The notes: generated by a model from the letters alone, not told the origin. DNA of 64,000 nucleotides from Paracentrotus lividus (GCA_940671915.1 CALNVZ010003432.1:10354265-10418264); one strand, 5' to 3'; shown: positions 39,441 through 53,887, counted from the first letter of the stretch. Numbers and translations: made by a program.

Positions 39441-42400
39441 GATAGACGTGTAATCAATCGTATGAATTATTCTAATTCGTCTGGGAGCCGCAAGGCCTTT
39501 AACGTCACTAGATCTCGTAGCAGACGAATGATGGACTGGTTTCCTGAAGCACAGGTCCACGTCCATGTCATGTATGTAGGCCTGGCGATGAATGAGCACA
39601 ATGAGGGGGTATCTCTAGATGGGGAGTGGACGGTAAATTATTAAATTTGATTTTTTGAATGGGCAGGGGGATGGGCGGGGGGGGAGGTTAAGAGAACCGA
39701 TGAGCACGATGTGTCTCTGGTAGGGGTTGAAGAATTATAAGTTATTAATGTAAAAAAAAATTTGGGCGTTTAAATATCTGAAATCAAGGGTGTAGTGAGT
39801 TTTGTTCCTCGAAATTTTATTGGAATTAATAGTTTTTCTCAAAGCACGTACCCCTCATACGCCCGACGGCAACTCCAATAATTATTAAACAAAATTGGGA
39901 TGTGTTAAAGGTTCACATAACAGCAAGGCTGTCACTGCAATGTTGCGTTTAAAGAACAAACTGATGAATTTACATACGATTTATGATAGCGGGGGGCTGA
40001 TAGTGGACGTCCGCCCTCTGGTATAGAACTAGATAAGCCCCCCCACCCCCGCGACGACAAAATAAATAATAATAAATAAAATGGTTGGTAGGCCTTTTTT
40101 TCCATCGCATGAAAGTTTAATATTGAAATTTTCTTTTAGAACCTTATTAGGGTTTGTTGTGTTTTTGGCGTGTCAGAACAGTACATATAATCCAGGGGAA
40201 AGGGGGGCCGCCCCTGAAATATAAAAAATAAAAAAAACAAATGAAAAAGTGTCGCCTATGAATTGGGTATACACGCTCACCGAAGCACCATTTACACCAC
40301 AATGTAAACAATCGTAACCAAAAATGGTTATAGTAGGGGTAACATGACTCGTATTTCGATGAAAGAGAATACATTAGAAAAGTTGCCTAGACGATGTTAT
40401 TTTTGTGCTTCATCCTTTTTATTTCTGTCTAAAAAAACAACATGTGAATGTTCATACCTTTGTTTTTAAGAGAGTGAATAGTTAATGCATATGCGGTTAA
40501 GCTAGTTCGGCGAACGTTGAGTCTTGAGAGTCATGTTGTAGATTGTCATCCTGAGGTCCGTAGAGTCCGAGCGCGGATGTTGATTTGAGAATAGTATACA
40601 GGTCTTTCCAGTTGCTTAGCTGCAAGCAACCTGAGACATTATCCGCCGATACTACTTTTGTCTACTGCTAAATATACACAACAATAAAGGGTATCGCATA
40701 AAATCGCGCAGACTTCGAGCTCTGTAAAGGCTTGCAAGATGTCACCTCTCTAGATCTGTTGACATCTTCTGGGTTGCTCCAGGGAAGAATCGCCCCCCCA
40801 GATTCGAAAAAACATCTCTGGCATTTTAAGTCTTCTTGAAAAAAATAATTAAGATTAATAAAAATTAAAATTTATTATTTGGGGCAGATTTGAGGGTTCG
40901 TTGCTGCAATTTACTACAAAGTATAGCAAAGCCGAGCGGAAGCGCGGAGGGAAATGTTTGAGTTATGACCGAATCTCTGCATAATATTAATAAAAAAAAT
41001 AAAGAATAACTCGCATTTGTTACGCAATTTGAATTTAACAAAAGGCTCGTAACGCCAGTAGGCCGTAGGGTATGTGCCAAAGTTTTTATGATTTTATTTT
41101 ATCACTTAAAGTGACCTATTAATATTATTTTATTCTTTTAAAAGTACGCTTTGAAGGGCGAAAGGACCGCGGCGCCAATGCGGGGGCTAAAAAAACAAGA
41201 AGACAAAACAAGAACACAACCAAACAAAACAAAACAAAAACAAAACGAAAAACAGAAAAACAAACCAATTTGGGGGCGCCTGCAGGCAACCGATTTCGTC
41301 TCCCACAAATCTAAATACCAGTGCGACAGAAAGTTTTAGGCTAAATGAACAGATTCTTGCAATATAAGATCAGAATAATGCTCATTATATAAGCGAAGGT
41401 TAACAAAACACACGTGGACCCGAAAGGAATGGGGATGGGAGGGGAGGTATTCTGGCAGAATAAGTCAGGCGCAGGAATCCAAGAAGAAGGATTGAACTCA
41501 TTTTCGGTGGCCCAATTGTTCTGGGACAAAAGCGGCTCTAATTATGTTTGCGCATGGGTTTTACGTCCTGTAAGTTCACTTGTGTGACTCTGGTCTGCGT
41601 CCGCTACTGTGTAAGGCGAGAACTCATTGACACCTCTAGTAGATAAAAGTAATTTAAGCTAAGAACTTATTGTATGACAATATGGATTTGTTGGTCACGT
41701 CTGCAAGCTTTTTGGCATATTAAAGTATAAATACAATATAATAGGCTTAAACAAACACTTAAAATATATAAGATAAAAGCAAATAATGGAGAAATGCATT
41801 TACGCGCGGTAAGTTCGAATTTCTTTATCTCATTTCCCTCTCTTTCGCCATTTTTAAAAGGTACCTCCGTCTTCGGGCAAGGTAGTGGCAGCATAATTTA
41901 CAAAAAAATTATATTCCTGATGAAGACGCAGGTCCGTCGAAATTTGACATGAAATAATTAAAGAACTTGTGGTAGAGTATATCCCTCTGACTTAGTGTGC
42001 TTTTTTGTATTGTAATGACTGCGCAAAATGTGAAAACTTCTATGTTGCTTAAAGACTATAATAGATAATATACAATAATTAATTGGATTAATAATCGAAA
42101 TAATTAATGATGAAGAATGAAAAATAATAACAATAAAGAGCGCGGAGCGACAAATTTGTTAGAGTTCCGTGGGACATGAGGAAAGAAACAACGAGTGTGG
42201 AAACGGCTCCATTTCAAGGGCTTTTAAAAATATACATATCATCACCGCGTAAAATGTCGCGGGAAGGGGGTGATTGTACGATAGCTCATGCGCCTCTATT
42301 CGTTATTTAATTGAGGGATGCAGCGCCCCCCGACGCCGCCGGTGCTACTGCCCACTGTTAGGTTCGATTTCATCAGAATTGCATGAATCTCCTTCTCAAA

Positions 42401-45244
42401 ATTTCGGAGATTAGATTAAAATGCTAAATCATCTTGGATAAATATGTGTATTAGATTTCTCAAGGATGTAAATCGTAATTGTTTTTATGTAAACGCAAGA
42501 ACTACATTCCATTAAAAATTTATTATCCGCGAACTAGGTGGAAGCTAGTTTATCTGCGCGGAGATTGGATTTGAGACGGAATTGGGACTGTGACTTTAGC
42601 CTGTTAGATAATCCAGTTTTGAGAGAGCGCGTTCGTTGAAACTCTGTCGCCGGAGCCACCACCCGTCTCCCGACTACTCGGATTCCGCTCTGCGTCGCAG
42701 CAGACGTCGCCCTTTTCGTCGCGGGAAAGCCATCCTATAGCAGACAGGTGATGCTTTTTTTTTTTCCAGTGCATAGAGATATTATGTCCGTTATGCTTGA
42801 TAAATTATTTTATTTTATTATTGTCGACAAAAATTGAGTACGGACGAGGCCTCTCTTCCGCGACCAGAGACGAAATACGAGAGAGTAGTGTGCGGAGACG
42901 GCGTCCGCGAGCAGAGCATGGGAGAGCGGTGAGCGTCACCAGCGCACACCTATAATTTGACAACCCAATCTAAGTCATAGAAATCGCACAAGTTCTTTCA
43001 AAAAATCACCTCGCAATTTTTGGAGCCCCCCCCACGCCCGGACGAATCCCTGATTACCTCAGCTCAACTGACGATAATTGGTATTCAGGTGATTTATCTT
43101 TAGACATATGTCCAAAACTAGGTAAGTTCTCTAACTTGAGCTTCTCTGCCTCCGCGAAAAATGTAAGAGGCCTACCGATTATTCGCATGACTATAGTGCC
43201 ATAGTATTCATATACAACTCACTAACTTAAATATATTCATCATGTTATAGTAATTTCCAGAATTTACTAATCATCCCATAAATTCTCAATCCTGAAGTTT
43301 GAAAATGAAAAACAGACATGATCAAAATATTCCGATAAAATACGATATTAAGAAATATTCGCGACAGGGGCCGTAGATCGCACCTGGGAGGGAGGTGGCC
43401 TGCGGGTGGGTGCATCCCTACATATATATATCAACGTGGGGATGGGCAGTCCACCGTGGTGCAAACGTAAACCGGCCACTCTGTCTGGGGATTCGTCCAG
43501 GCATGGCGTTGAGATTGGTTGGACTGATCTCTTGAAAGAGGAGCCTTGAGGGGTCTCGTATGGGCGATTTACCCACGACTTCCGCGTGTGGATTACATTA
43601 CTCCATGCCCATGTCGTGCCGAAGAGCTACAGCCTAACACATCTTGTTGCGAGACGTATCCGCGCGCTTTAATTAAAGGTTGTGAGTACTATTTAGTGAC
43701 CTTCGTGAGTGTACCTCCATATAGTTTCAACATTTCCCATATAAAATCCAGATTATTATTTATATTATCTATTATATCTTTAGCAACATAGAGTCACATT
43801 TTGGCAAAACGTCACAAACAAAAAGGCAATAGTCGGCGATAATACATTTACAGCCAGTCTTTATTCATTCATGTCAAATTTTAAGACGGACTCTGGCCGT
43901 CTTCATCAGGAAATGAAATTTGTAAATTATACTCCTGCCGAAGACCGGAGGTCCTTAAAAAAGGAGAGAGAATAAAAAAAACTTGGCGTAAATGCATAGC
44001 TCCATTCTTTTTATTATATTTAATGTATGTTATAAGCCTATTTTAAATTGTATGTTATACTTTATAATTTGCAAAAAGTAATGCAGAGAAACACAAATCT
44101 TTGACATAAATAATTAGCTTATACTTTATTCTACTAAGGGCTATGCAGTTCTCGCTATAACAGTAGCGACGCAGACCAGATGTCACCAAGAATCTTACAG
44201 GGCGTAAACCCAGCCGTAAAACATAACTAGAGCCGGCGTTTTTGTCCCAGACAATTGGGCCACCGAAGATGAGTTCAATTCGATTTCCTGGAGTGCGCCT
44301 GACTATAATTCTGCAGAATACCCTCCCCTCCCCAGTCCCATTCCGCTTCGGGGCCCCACGGTTGGTTTTGTAAATTCGTTAATAAGTTGACAGTCTTAAT
44401 CATGATTCTTATATTGCAAATTCGTTCATTTAGCCTAAAAAACTTTGCCGCATGTTATTAGAATTTGAGACGAATCGGCTAGGCCGCCCATAGATTGGTT
44501 TTTAGTGTTTTGTTTTTGTTTTTGTTTGTTGTTTGTGTTTGTTTTTTTGTTTGTTTTTTAGCTTGCGCGCTTGCTCGCTAGAATAAATAGGCCAATAGAT
44601 TAAATGAATAAATTTGGCACATACCTAGGCCACTGGACGGCATGTTGTTAAATTCATTGGTAATCAATGCAGTGATTGTTATTTTTTTAATTAGCAAGAT
44701 CGGTTCATTTATAACCAACAACATTCCGCTCGGCGCTTCGCCTCGCTGTATTGCTAAGTAAATTCGCACAACCCTAATCTGCAAAAGATCAATTAAAAAG
44801 ACCTTTGAAAAAATGCCAGAGATGTTTGATTTGGGGGGACGATTTCCCTGGAGACCCGAATGCACGGTGACATCTGCAACCTAACAGAGACTTGGGGTCG
44901 CGCAACTAGTTGCGACCGATTTTGTGTATAGGTAGTAGACAAAAGAGTATCGGCGCTGGTCAGTTGTTGCAGCTAGCAATGGAAAGACTTTTAAAGCACT
45001 ATCCCGCACTCTCCGGAGTACTCAAGAGACATCTCCACGACGCTCGAGTACTCAAATCGCGACTAGTCTGAGATCGTTGCCAATAAGATTTGGCATTGCG
45101 CCTTGAAAACAAAGGTATCGAACATCACAGTTGTTAAACCGAATAAAAGGAAGACAAAATAATGTTTAGGCATTTTCTAATGTATATCCTTTCATCAACT
45201 GCGTGTACCCTACTAAAACTTTTGGTTACATGTGGTTACATGTG

Positions 45245-45520
45245 GGGGTGGTCGTGGAGTCGATAAGACCTCGATGTCGGACGGTAGACTACTCGTGGAC
45301 AAAATGAGCTCGTGTTCCGTTGGGACGTATGGATATCTCGTAGATCGTAGCTCTGTGAGTTACAGAGGGACGTCGTGGGACACAACTATTCGTCTCTCCG
45401 TGGCGGACCGTATGGACTGCGTCGGGACCACCAAACGAGTCTGCAACACGATGGACGCACGACACGTGAGGATCCTCAAGAGAGACGTCGTGGAGCCCTC
45501 CCCATATGAGAACAGACTGG
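45245..45520 (-). repeat. 16-bp satellite array (copy 2, right-end type)
   Basis: Noisy units of cgtgggacgtaggact in the reverse orientation lead to gtggagccctccccatat, the same element-to-LINE boundary seen at 58,232-58,250. Confidence 0.65.
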
Positions 45521-48500
45521 TGGACGAGTTGGGATAGAAGTAGGCTTGTGAAAAGAAAACTCAGATATGGAAAGCCAAACACTATGCGGATCGCGTAACT
45601 ATAAGGCTCACCTACACTCAACTTGTGCCATTTATTTTAAAATATTTGATGTGATTGCTATGAGTCAGGGCGGTGGCGGACGCGGGGGGTGCGAAGCTTT
45701 AGCATCTAATTGAATAGAAGGCGCGACACCTACTACTAATGCCTTCTTGTTATCATTCAAATTCCTCCATGTATACATATGTATTCAATAATATTCATCA
45801 TCATTAGTGCGTAAAATATTCTGGCATGACCAGTTAAACACAGTGCGCGACGATGACACTTAGCAGCATGCATGATATGTTTATTACTTGAACTACATAA
45901 CTCCATTAGTTTATGATTATTAGAATGACATCTTAAGTGGCTCGTCAATCGGGAGGACGGTGAGGATGTTGTTCGTAGATATCTTTAAGAGAAAATCCTA
46001 AGAAAACAATCAAGTAACTCACCACGACTACTAAGGTCTTGTGTACAGATGTATCATAAGCAGCTTGTCACCCAATTCTTTTTATGTTCTCATAAATCAA
46101 CATATTCCAACCCTACCAAGAAACACACTGCTCAATCGGGTCTCGTAACCCCCCCGGCCTCCCTGCCCATTAAAAATCTAATTAATTGACCGCCACCCCC
46201 ATCCAAGTACCCCCCTCTTGCTCATGATCAGCCACACATTGACATGGAGTGACCCGGCTTCGAAACCTCAGTCATCTCCGGAATAGTGACGTTAAAGTCG
46301 TCCCGAACGTAAATAATCATAAATCTGATTCGATAGCAGGATTCTTATCGAAAACCCAAATTGAGACATCTACTTTAGCCAAGTATTTATACACACCGAA
46401 ATCATTTGGACTATACCTTGCTCGAAAGACGAACTTAAGAAATATGGCACAATGGGAAGCCAATTAAATGAATAATTTTTCTATATAAACAGAGGAAGTC
46501 AATGGTTATCGATGTCAGACTATTTTTTTAACATCAGGCAGTTACAACTTTGACTAATATCACCTGCATTGGGTTATGGCTTTAAAAAAAACATTGATTG
46601 TGTATTACGACACATTCAGTATGTGTTAATAATCACAATGTAACAGTTGGTACTGCCTTAGACTTCTTCATTTCCAATGTTACTAAGTAGTCATTAAAAT
46701 CTCAGTACCCTTTTTTGTTTATCAGTCTATAATTTCAACCTTCAACATTATGATACTGATTGAACATATTTTTTCAGCATCTGCGTTTTACTCTAAACTA
46801 TCAATTTATAGCAATGCGCATGTTTTCTCATATAGCCGTGAATTTGACATCATCAACATTTTTAGGAAAAATATGCACGTTAACTTTTACGGAATTTCAG
46901 TCATTGCACAATATGTCGCTATACTTTATAAACACATTCCCCACTAAAATGAATGTGATAGGTCTTCAAGTTGATAATTCTTTATCAATATATATTTCTT
47001 TTTAAGCACATTGTTTTAATTTCATACTATAAACCACAACTTTAGGAATCTCACATTTGTTTCCTATTCTCCTCTTAAGCGGGAAACATCATAATATAGA
47101 GCAGAATAAAAACATGTATAAGAATATCATACTTTTTCATTGACATTGTGCTATATTATCATGATGACACATGTAAGGCGAGTGGAAGCAAAGTACAAAA
47201 ATCTGCTATACTTTTATCAGAGATGCATCTTTTATAAGCAGCAGTGGATCATTCTGCATGTCACATATTGATAAGTCAAAGGCCAAAAGCGTTAAATGGT
47301 CACTCATTCAGTGTAATAATAACCTTGCTGAGTATATTTTCTGAAGACGGTTTGTAAAATATATGTCCAAGGTAGTCAGGCCGAGTGGTCGGTTTATTCT
47401 AGTGGTTTGAGTATGAGTGGGGGTAAAAAGAGGGTGGTAAAAGAAATCTTTGAATGTTAGCGCAAGGCGTTGTCACTTTGAATATCAATATTAAAATCCC
47501 CAATTATTCACACATTCCTCTTCTTACTACAATAATCTAAAGGGTAATTGAAAGTTGTACAATAAACGCTGAATTGGTAAGATTTTGGGAGGTCTATAAA
47601 CACAGCAAAACAATGTTATGTTAGATTGTCTGAATTTCAAAAGTGATTGCTAACACAACTCATTAAATCTAAATCCGTGTCCTGCCCACTATCTCCTGAG
47701 AGTATTTCGATTAATAAGAAAATTGCCAACAACTATTCCGACCTCTCCTCTCTTAAAATGTCTTCCTTGACCAATTGAAATAAGAATATGGTTAATAATA
47801 ACAGTGGAGCCTCGCTTCATTCTTTGTAAGGACCAACGATCCTGTTAGAGCGCGATAATCAGACTAAAGCCGAAGATCCCGTCACAGTGAGTGTCAATAC
47901 ATGAGAAAGAAAACGTCATAAACTCACTTTCATCAAACTTCTAATCATCACTGTAAGGTGCCAACTGATCCGACATACCGATTTTATTTAAATTTCGCAT
48001 AATGCGGGAGAATCACTTGGAACCCAGTATATTATTTTATTCTAGGTTCTTCAAATATTGATTCCACTTTTCCTGCAAATTGGAAGTCTACGGTGCTAGT
48101 TCTCACTACCCTCTCAGCTAGAACTGGTAAATAAAAGCACACACTAATGAGATTACACAAATAATGATATCCTATCTATCAAAGCGAACTGAAAATATTT
48201 GAGATTTTTGATGGTTTTTAGTTATTGATCTCCTAGCATGTTCGTTCTCTCAACATCCAATCTATGCGAGAAATATTCATGATACCTTCGCCACACTTAC
48301 AGTTGTTAATTATGGTTATACTACAATTCAGGGCTTCTTCTATCAGATAGCCCCAAACTCATGTAAAAGGTCTACCATTTTGATTATTATACTGTATATC
48401 CCGCCTCTCTCCAGACCACATCGAATCAGCTCTCTCTCGCCTATCAGTGATCCACTCTCCCTGTGTCTTGCTCTAGCCGTCTCTCACGAAGACTTTACGC

Positions 48501-48834
48501 CTAATCTCGTTCCTTCTCTTGAGAGCCGGAGCGCCGTCCTTGCCTTTAAACCAATCCCGCGGCCATAGCCCTCGTGACCCCTCAGTAATAGCAATCTGTA
48601 ATGATGAGCCCTCACTCAGACTGCTTACACAGAAATCCAGTGTAATTAGATTAGCTCCCCCGATTGACAAAAACCCTGCAGAACCCAAACCAATGCCCGT
48701 TGTACTACAAAATAAGATCAAGAATCTAGTATCATTTGAGACATTTTCCATCAGTAAATTTAGTCAAATTTTGAGGCAGCAAAATCCATCATAAAACAAA
48801 AATAGCGATATGAAGATAAAAATGGCCTGGCCTG

Positions 48835-49170
48835 ACTGGACCGAGTGGACGTCGGACCGTAGATGTGACGTAAGCCGTGACGTGGTACTCTGGGATAAGA
48901 TGTACGTCGTGACTCGTGGAGAGAGACTCGCTCGGGACGTAGTGACCGTGGGATAGCTCGTGGGACGTAGTACTCGTGCGGAACGTAGGTCTCGTGAAGA
49001 CCGTGAGTAGACCGTGAAAAACTACTCAGCCTCGGTCGGACGTACGACTCTGTGGACGTAGTCATGCGTAGACGTCAGCTGGAGCCCAATAACCTTCAGC
49101 CTCGTCGGAGCGTAAGGACTCGTCAGGGACCAGAGGTCTGTCGACTAGGGACTCGTGGACGAGAGAAATC
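48835..49170 (-). repeat. 16-bp satellite array (copy 2, left-end type, inverted)
   Basis: Units such as gctcgtgggacgtagtact are the reverse complement of the array at 53,888-54,207. They are followed by the LINE 3' half in plus orientation. Confidence 0.7.
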
Positions 49171-49189
49171 CGTGGGAAAAAAAGACAAC

Positions 49190-50335
49190 CCGTTATTAAA
49201 TTGAATCAATGAATATGCACACCAAACCCCTTCCAATAGGTGGCCACGCTGAGTATTTTAGCCCGCTATTTTTTGCTAATAAACTGACCTACAGTTTGTG
49301 AGATATATTGCTGTTCAATTATTGTTGCAGATCAAACCAAATCTTAAATGTCAGTAGAACAGACACGAAATGAATAAACAATTAACACTGAAAAAAGTAA
49401 ATTCCTGGTTTTAATCATAAACTCTCAATAACACGAAAACATTTTCATGGTTTTAAAACACTGAATGAAAAAGATATAGAATATAAATGTACAAATTGGT
49501 CAACACAGTATTAAGCAGGAAAATAAAAGTTCTTAGGAATATTATTGAGATGGCTTAAATTGGAAAGAACACGTATAAGCCATATACAGTAAAATATCTA
49601 AATAATAGGTGTCAAATAGGTTGAAGACATTCTTCCACTGCGAATTCTTGTCAGTCTGTATCAAACTATGATTCCCATAATATATCTATTGTACACTTGT
49701 ATGGGAAAATTGTGCAAATACACATTGAAAGAATAATTGATTACAAAAACGTGCAATCCAACAGTCCCGATCCACATCTGCAATCAACCAATCCTTTTTC
49801 ATAGTTAAATACGTTGAAAGTGCAGACCTTCATATCACTCAAGTTGCCAATTTTATGTATTCTTATTTAAAGTGTTACCAGTATTCAATGATTATATTAT
49901 AACTAATAGACATATCAATCGATATCAAACCAGAAACTCAAACAATCGCATATACCCTTACTATTATAATATATCAGGACCACAGTGAAATATTTGGACC
50001 CAAAAAACACTTACCAGCCGAACTAAAAACCTGTCCGTCGCTAAATATAAAAAAAAAAAACAATAACATACTTAGATTCTACCTTCCCACCCACTGATAT
50101 TGTATTTAATTAATTGTTGCTGTTCGCCCTATGTATTGTTGTTTTAGTAAGTTATTATGTCTTAGTTGGGTCTGCCTCGAAAGGCATCCTGCGTTCACCA
50201 TATTCATTTTGGTTTACATATAAATGTTGTACTGTTGCTAAAGTGTTGAAAATATTAATTTACATATTTGATTTTCTTACAATATATATTGTATGTTTTA
50301 ATGAACTGTGAGAAATAAAACTTGAACTTGAACGT
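49190..50335 (+). mobile_element. LINE 3' half in the inverted copy
   Basis: Plus-strand frames here give broken pieces resembling the C-terminal part of LINE ORF2, then a 3' UTR with gagaaataaaacttgaac and a ttgaac-type tail at 50,318-50,335. It is the reverse complement of 52,711-53,860. Confidence 0.65.
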
Positions 50336-51432
50336 TGAACATTGTTATGATTATGACGCAAGCAGATAAATGTACCGACATAGTTCATGAGAAACACGTG
50401 TAACACGTTCATTATATATATAGAAAATTACAAAGTTTTGACATTAAATTGGCCATTCTCTATTCACGCCCAGGATTATTAAAAAGATATCTTTAATTCA
50501 ATGGACTTATTTGAAAGAACCCCCAATGATAAAGGCATACCTTGAAACCCCTACCATCAAACAGCAAAAAACACCTAATTATCTGTAAGCAAATTAGAAA
50601 GATAAATCAATTGCACATACATTTACACAATGAAGGCTGTGGTTTCCAACTGACATTCATGTCTGCAAATGTGAAAATTAAGCAACATATTTTATTGTTG
50701 CTGCAATTCATACATCAATTCAATATATTATTCAAATTCCATCATAAAATACAAATAAATAACAGATCATTACGATATTCAATGAAAAGCAAATATGAAT
50801 ATGACAAAAGCTGTGTCTTGACTCGAGCAGTAGCCTGACATCATTACATAGCTAGATGCACGTTATTCTACAACTTGCAGGTGAGTCGACAATGTACTAT
50901 TCTTAGATCATGAGTAATGGTCCAAGTAGATGCGCGAAGTGTTTAATAACTCAGTACTTCATACCGACTGATACCAATATCAGGGTACGTGTATACTGAA
51001 ATGTGCTGGTAAACTGACACACTGTTCAACAGTGAAACATGTAGTTTCCTGCATAAACCGGACTCATTGGAAAGTGGAGGAAAATGAGAAAAGTAACTTT
51101 GTTCCTAAAGTCTTTGTTAAAAAACATTAAGATTGTCATAATAGTTCTACTAGTCTTGTTGTAAGTGCAGTCCGTGCACCATCCAAGTGAGTTTCCATTT
51201 TCTAGTTTTCTCTCCGCGATGTTACTCAGGATATTGTAACATCTAATTCGTTTGCAACAATTTATTTGATTCAGATGACAATAAAAAGTTGAGCTTCAAA
51301 ATATGACAATATACTTGTGTATGCGTGAAGACATACAAAACAAAAAAATAAAATAAAAAAAAAGGCTTGATCAGATCGCGCATGGATGACTACTATTGTA
51401 AAACATGAAAACTGTGTTACCAACAACCTGTA

Positions 51433-51468
51433 ATCTCCTCAAACCAAACAAAGAGAGGAAAAAAGGAA
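51433..51468. other. Probable residual PacBio SMRTbell adapter at the palindrome centre
   Basis: The only sequence between the inverted arm (ending ...gttaccaacaacctgt) and the forward arm (starting caaaacgttgggtaac) is about 36 nt. It opens atctcctcaaaccaaacaaa and closes gagaggaaaaaaggaa. The published hairpin adapter, from memory, is atctctctcaacaacaacaa, then cggaggaggaggaaaagaga, then gagat. Order, composition and purine/pyrimidine layout agree, allowing long-read indels. A genomic origin is possible but less likely, given its exact place at the turn. Confidence 0.75.
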
Positions 51469-52710
51469 CAAAACGTTGGGTAACACAAGTTTCAATGTTA
51501 CTAAGTAGTAATCCATGCCGATCTGATTCAAGCCTTTATTTATTTTATTTTGTTTTGTTTATGTGTGCAATTACAACACTACACATATATGACATACTTT
51601 TGTAAGGCTTCAACTTTATTGTCATTAATACAAATAAATTGTATGCAAAACAGAAGATGTTACAAAATATCCTAGGAAGCTAAACAAGCAGAAGAGAAAA
51701 CTTAGAAAATGGAAATTCACTTGGACTGGTGCACGGACTGCATCAAAAAAGACAAATTAGGAAACATAAAACACTTAAATGTTTTTTACAAAAACTAGAA
51801 AACAATGTACTTATCATTCAAATTTCCTCCACTTTCCAACAAGATCCGTTTTATGCAGGACAACTACATGTATATTCACTATGTTGACAGATAGTAGTCA
51901 CAGTTATACAGCACATTTTCAGTATACACGTAGCCCTATATTTGGGTATCAGTTTCGTATAGAAGTACATGTATGCATATTCTTATTTTTTAAAACAGAC
52001 TATTCGCAGATCATTTACCTTGGACCAATCACCTACGTCCATGATCTAACAGACTATGTATGTACATGTAAGCTCAGAGCCAACGCCTACAAGTAGACAA
52101 AACGTGTCATTAGCATTCTAAATGCATTAGGGCTGCGCGAGTCAAGACCATCAGTCTTTTGCAATGTCCTAAATTATTTCATGATTTTATTGAAATATGC
52201 TATACTATGTTGTACCATGCCTGATATATTTTTATCTTGTATTTTTTTATGAATGAAATTTGAATAAATTGAATTGAATTGAATTGAATTGAAATGCGCA
52301 ACATATAAAATATGTATGTATTTCACATATATTGCAAGACATGAAGTCAAAGTTGGAAACCCCAGACCATTCACATTGTGTAAATGTATGTGCAATTGTT
52401 TTTTATAAATTTGATGATATCCTCTAATTACTGCATACAGATAATAAGTGTATTTTTTTGCTGTTTTAGATGAGGGGCTAATTTCAAGGTATCCTCATCA
52501 TTGGTTACGGGTTCTTTCATAAATAAGTCCAATTAGAATAAAGATACTTTTTTAATAATCCTGGGGTGAATAGAGAATGCCAACACTATAATTCAAAACA
52601 AAATTTATGTCCTTTTTAATGTTTCTATAGATATAATATGAACGTGTTACACGACCCGGTTTCACGAACTATGTCCGATACATTTATCTGCTTGCTCATA
52701 ATCATAACAA

Positions 52711-53880
52711 TGTTCAAGTTCAAGTTCAAGTTTTATTTCTCCACAGTTCATTAAAAACATACAAATATACATTGTAAAAGAAAAATCAAAAGTAAATTAA
52801 ATATAATACAACAAAAAAAAGCTTAGCAACAGTACACATCAGATAAATGTAAACAACAAAATGAATATGTGGAGGGGAACCGCATAGGCCATTGGCCTTT
52901 CGAGGCAGAACCCCAACATATAAAGACATAAATAACTTAACCTAAAAACAAATACACTAGGGCGAAGCAAACAATTAATAAATACATAACAGTGGGAAGG
53001 TAAAATCAATAATGTATTGTTAATGTTTCTTTGAAGAATTAGCGACGAGGTTGTTCGCTGGTAAAGTGTCCAAAGGGTCCAAATATTTCACTGTGGTCCT
53101 TATAATAATATAAAAGGGTATATGCAGATTGTTTAGTTTCTGGTTTGATACGATTGATATGTCTATTAGTTATAAAATAATCATTGAATACTGATGGAAA
53201 CCACCTTTAAAAATAAGAATAAAATTGGCAACTTGAGTGATATGAAGGTCTGACACTTTCAACGTATTTAACTTATGAAAAAGAGGATTGGTTGATTGCA
53301 GATAGTGAGAATTCGTGACTGTTCGGATTGCACGTTTTGTAATACAATTATTCTATTCAATGTATAATTGCACAATTTCCCCATACAAGTGTCAATAGAT
53401 ATATATGGGAAAATCATAGTTTGATACAGACTGACAAGAATTCGCAGTGGAAGAATCCCAACCTATTTAGCACACTATTACTTTAGATATTTTACATGAT
53501 ATATGCTTAACGTGTTCTTTCCATTTAAGCAATCATCAATATTATTCCTAAAACTTTGTATATTTTACCTGCTTAATACTGTGTGACCAATTACATATAT
53601 TCATTATCAATTCTATTACTGTTAAAACCAACATGTTTCTCGTAGTTAAGAGTTTATTGATTAAAAACCAGGAATACTTTTTCTAATAGTTCAGTTAAAT
53701 TGTTTATTCATTTCGTGCATGTCCCTACCTGACATAAAAAGATGGTATCATCTGCAAAAATAATTGAACAGAGAATATTACTCACAAACTGTAGGTCATT
53801 TATGTACAATAAAAAACGTTAGCGGGCCTAATACCGCCCTGTGGCACCCTATGGAAGGTTGCGATTGACATACATGATCA
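52711..53880 (-). mobile_element. LINE 3' half with reverse-transcriptase remnant
   Basis: The tail gttcaagttcaagttcaag (52,711-52,730) is the 3' end. Toward the right on the minus strand, frames near 53,796-53,860 give LGPLTFFIVH with CHRAV in place of VPQG(G/S)I, read through a frameshift. This is the conserved reverse-transcriptase block that precedes the catalytic YXDD. Several frameshifts, partly sequencing noise, break the frame. The clade is probably CR1/Jockey-like from the motif style. Confidence 0.75.
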
Positions 53881-53887
53881 ATATAAC

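Larger units (their letters stand above)
35283..43350 (+). other. First (forward) copy of the triplicated locus
   Basis: The segment from caaaacgttgggtaacacaa onward recurs at 51,469 in the same orientation and, inverted, ends near 51,430. Identity is high in places (about 35,880-36,240 against 52,017-52,395), but single-base indels are frequent, most of them extra bases in this copy. Order: retroposon 3' end, LINE 3' half (minus), satellite array, inner part of the TU-like element. The right-hand satellite and LINE 5' half are absent before the sequence turns back at roughly 43.3 kb. Confidence 0.85.
43365..51430 (-). other. Inverted copy of the locus, internally disordered
   Basis: Read in reverse complement, 43,365-45,240 follows 57,200-55,500, 46,100-46,340 follows 55,070-54,840, and 48,400-51,430 follows 54,500-51,469. 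In between, 45,245-45,520 and 46,370-48,200 match 57,900-58,250 and 58,660-60,100 in the forward sense, so this copy is not simply collinear. Sequence at 45.55-46.10 and 47.9-48.4 kb is hard to place. The pattern suggests faulty consensus, not a stable genomic structure. Confidence 0.75.
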
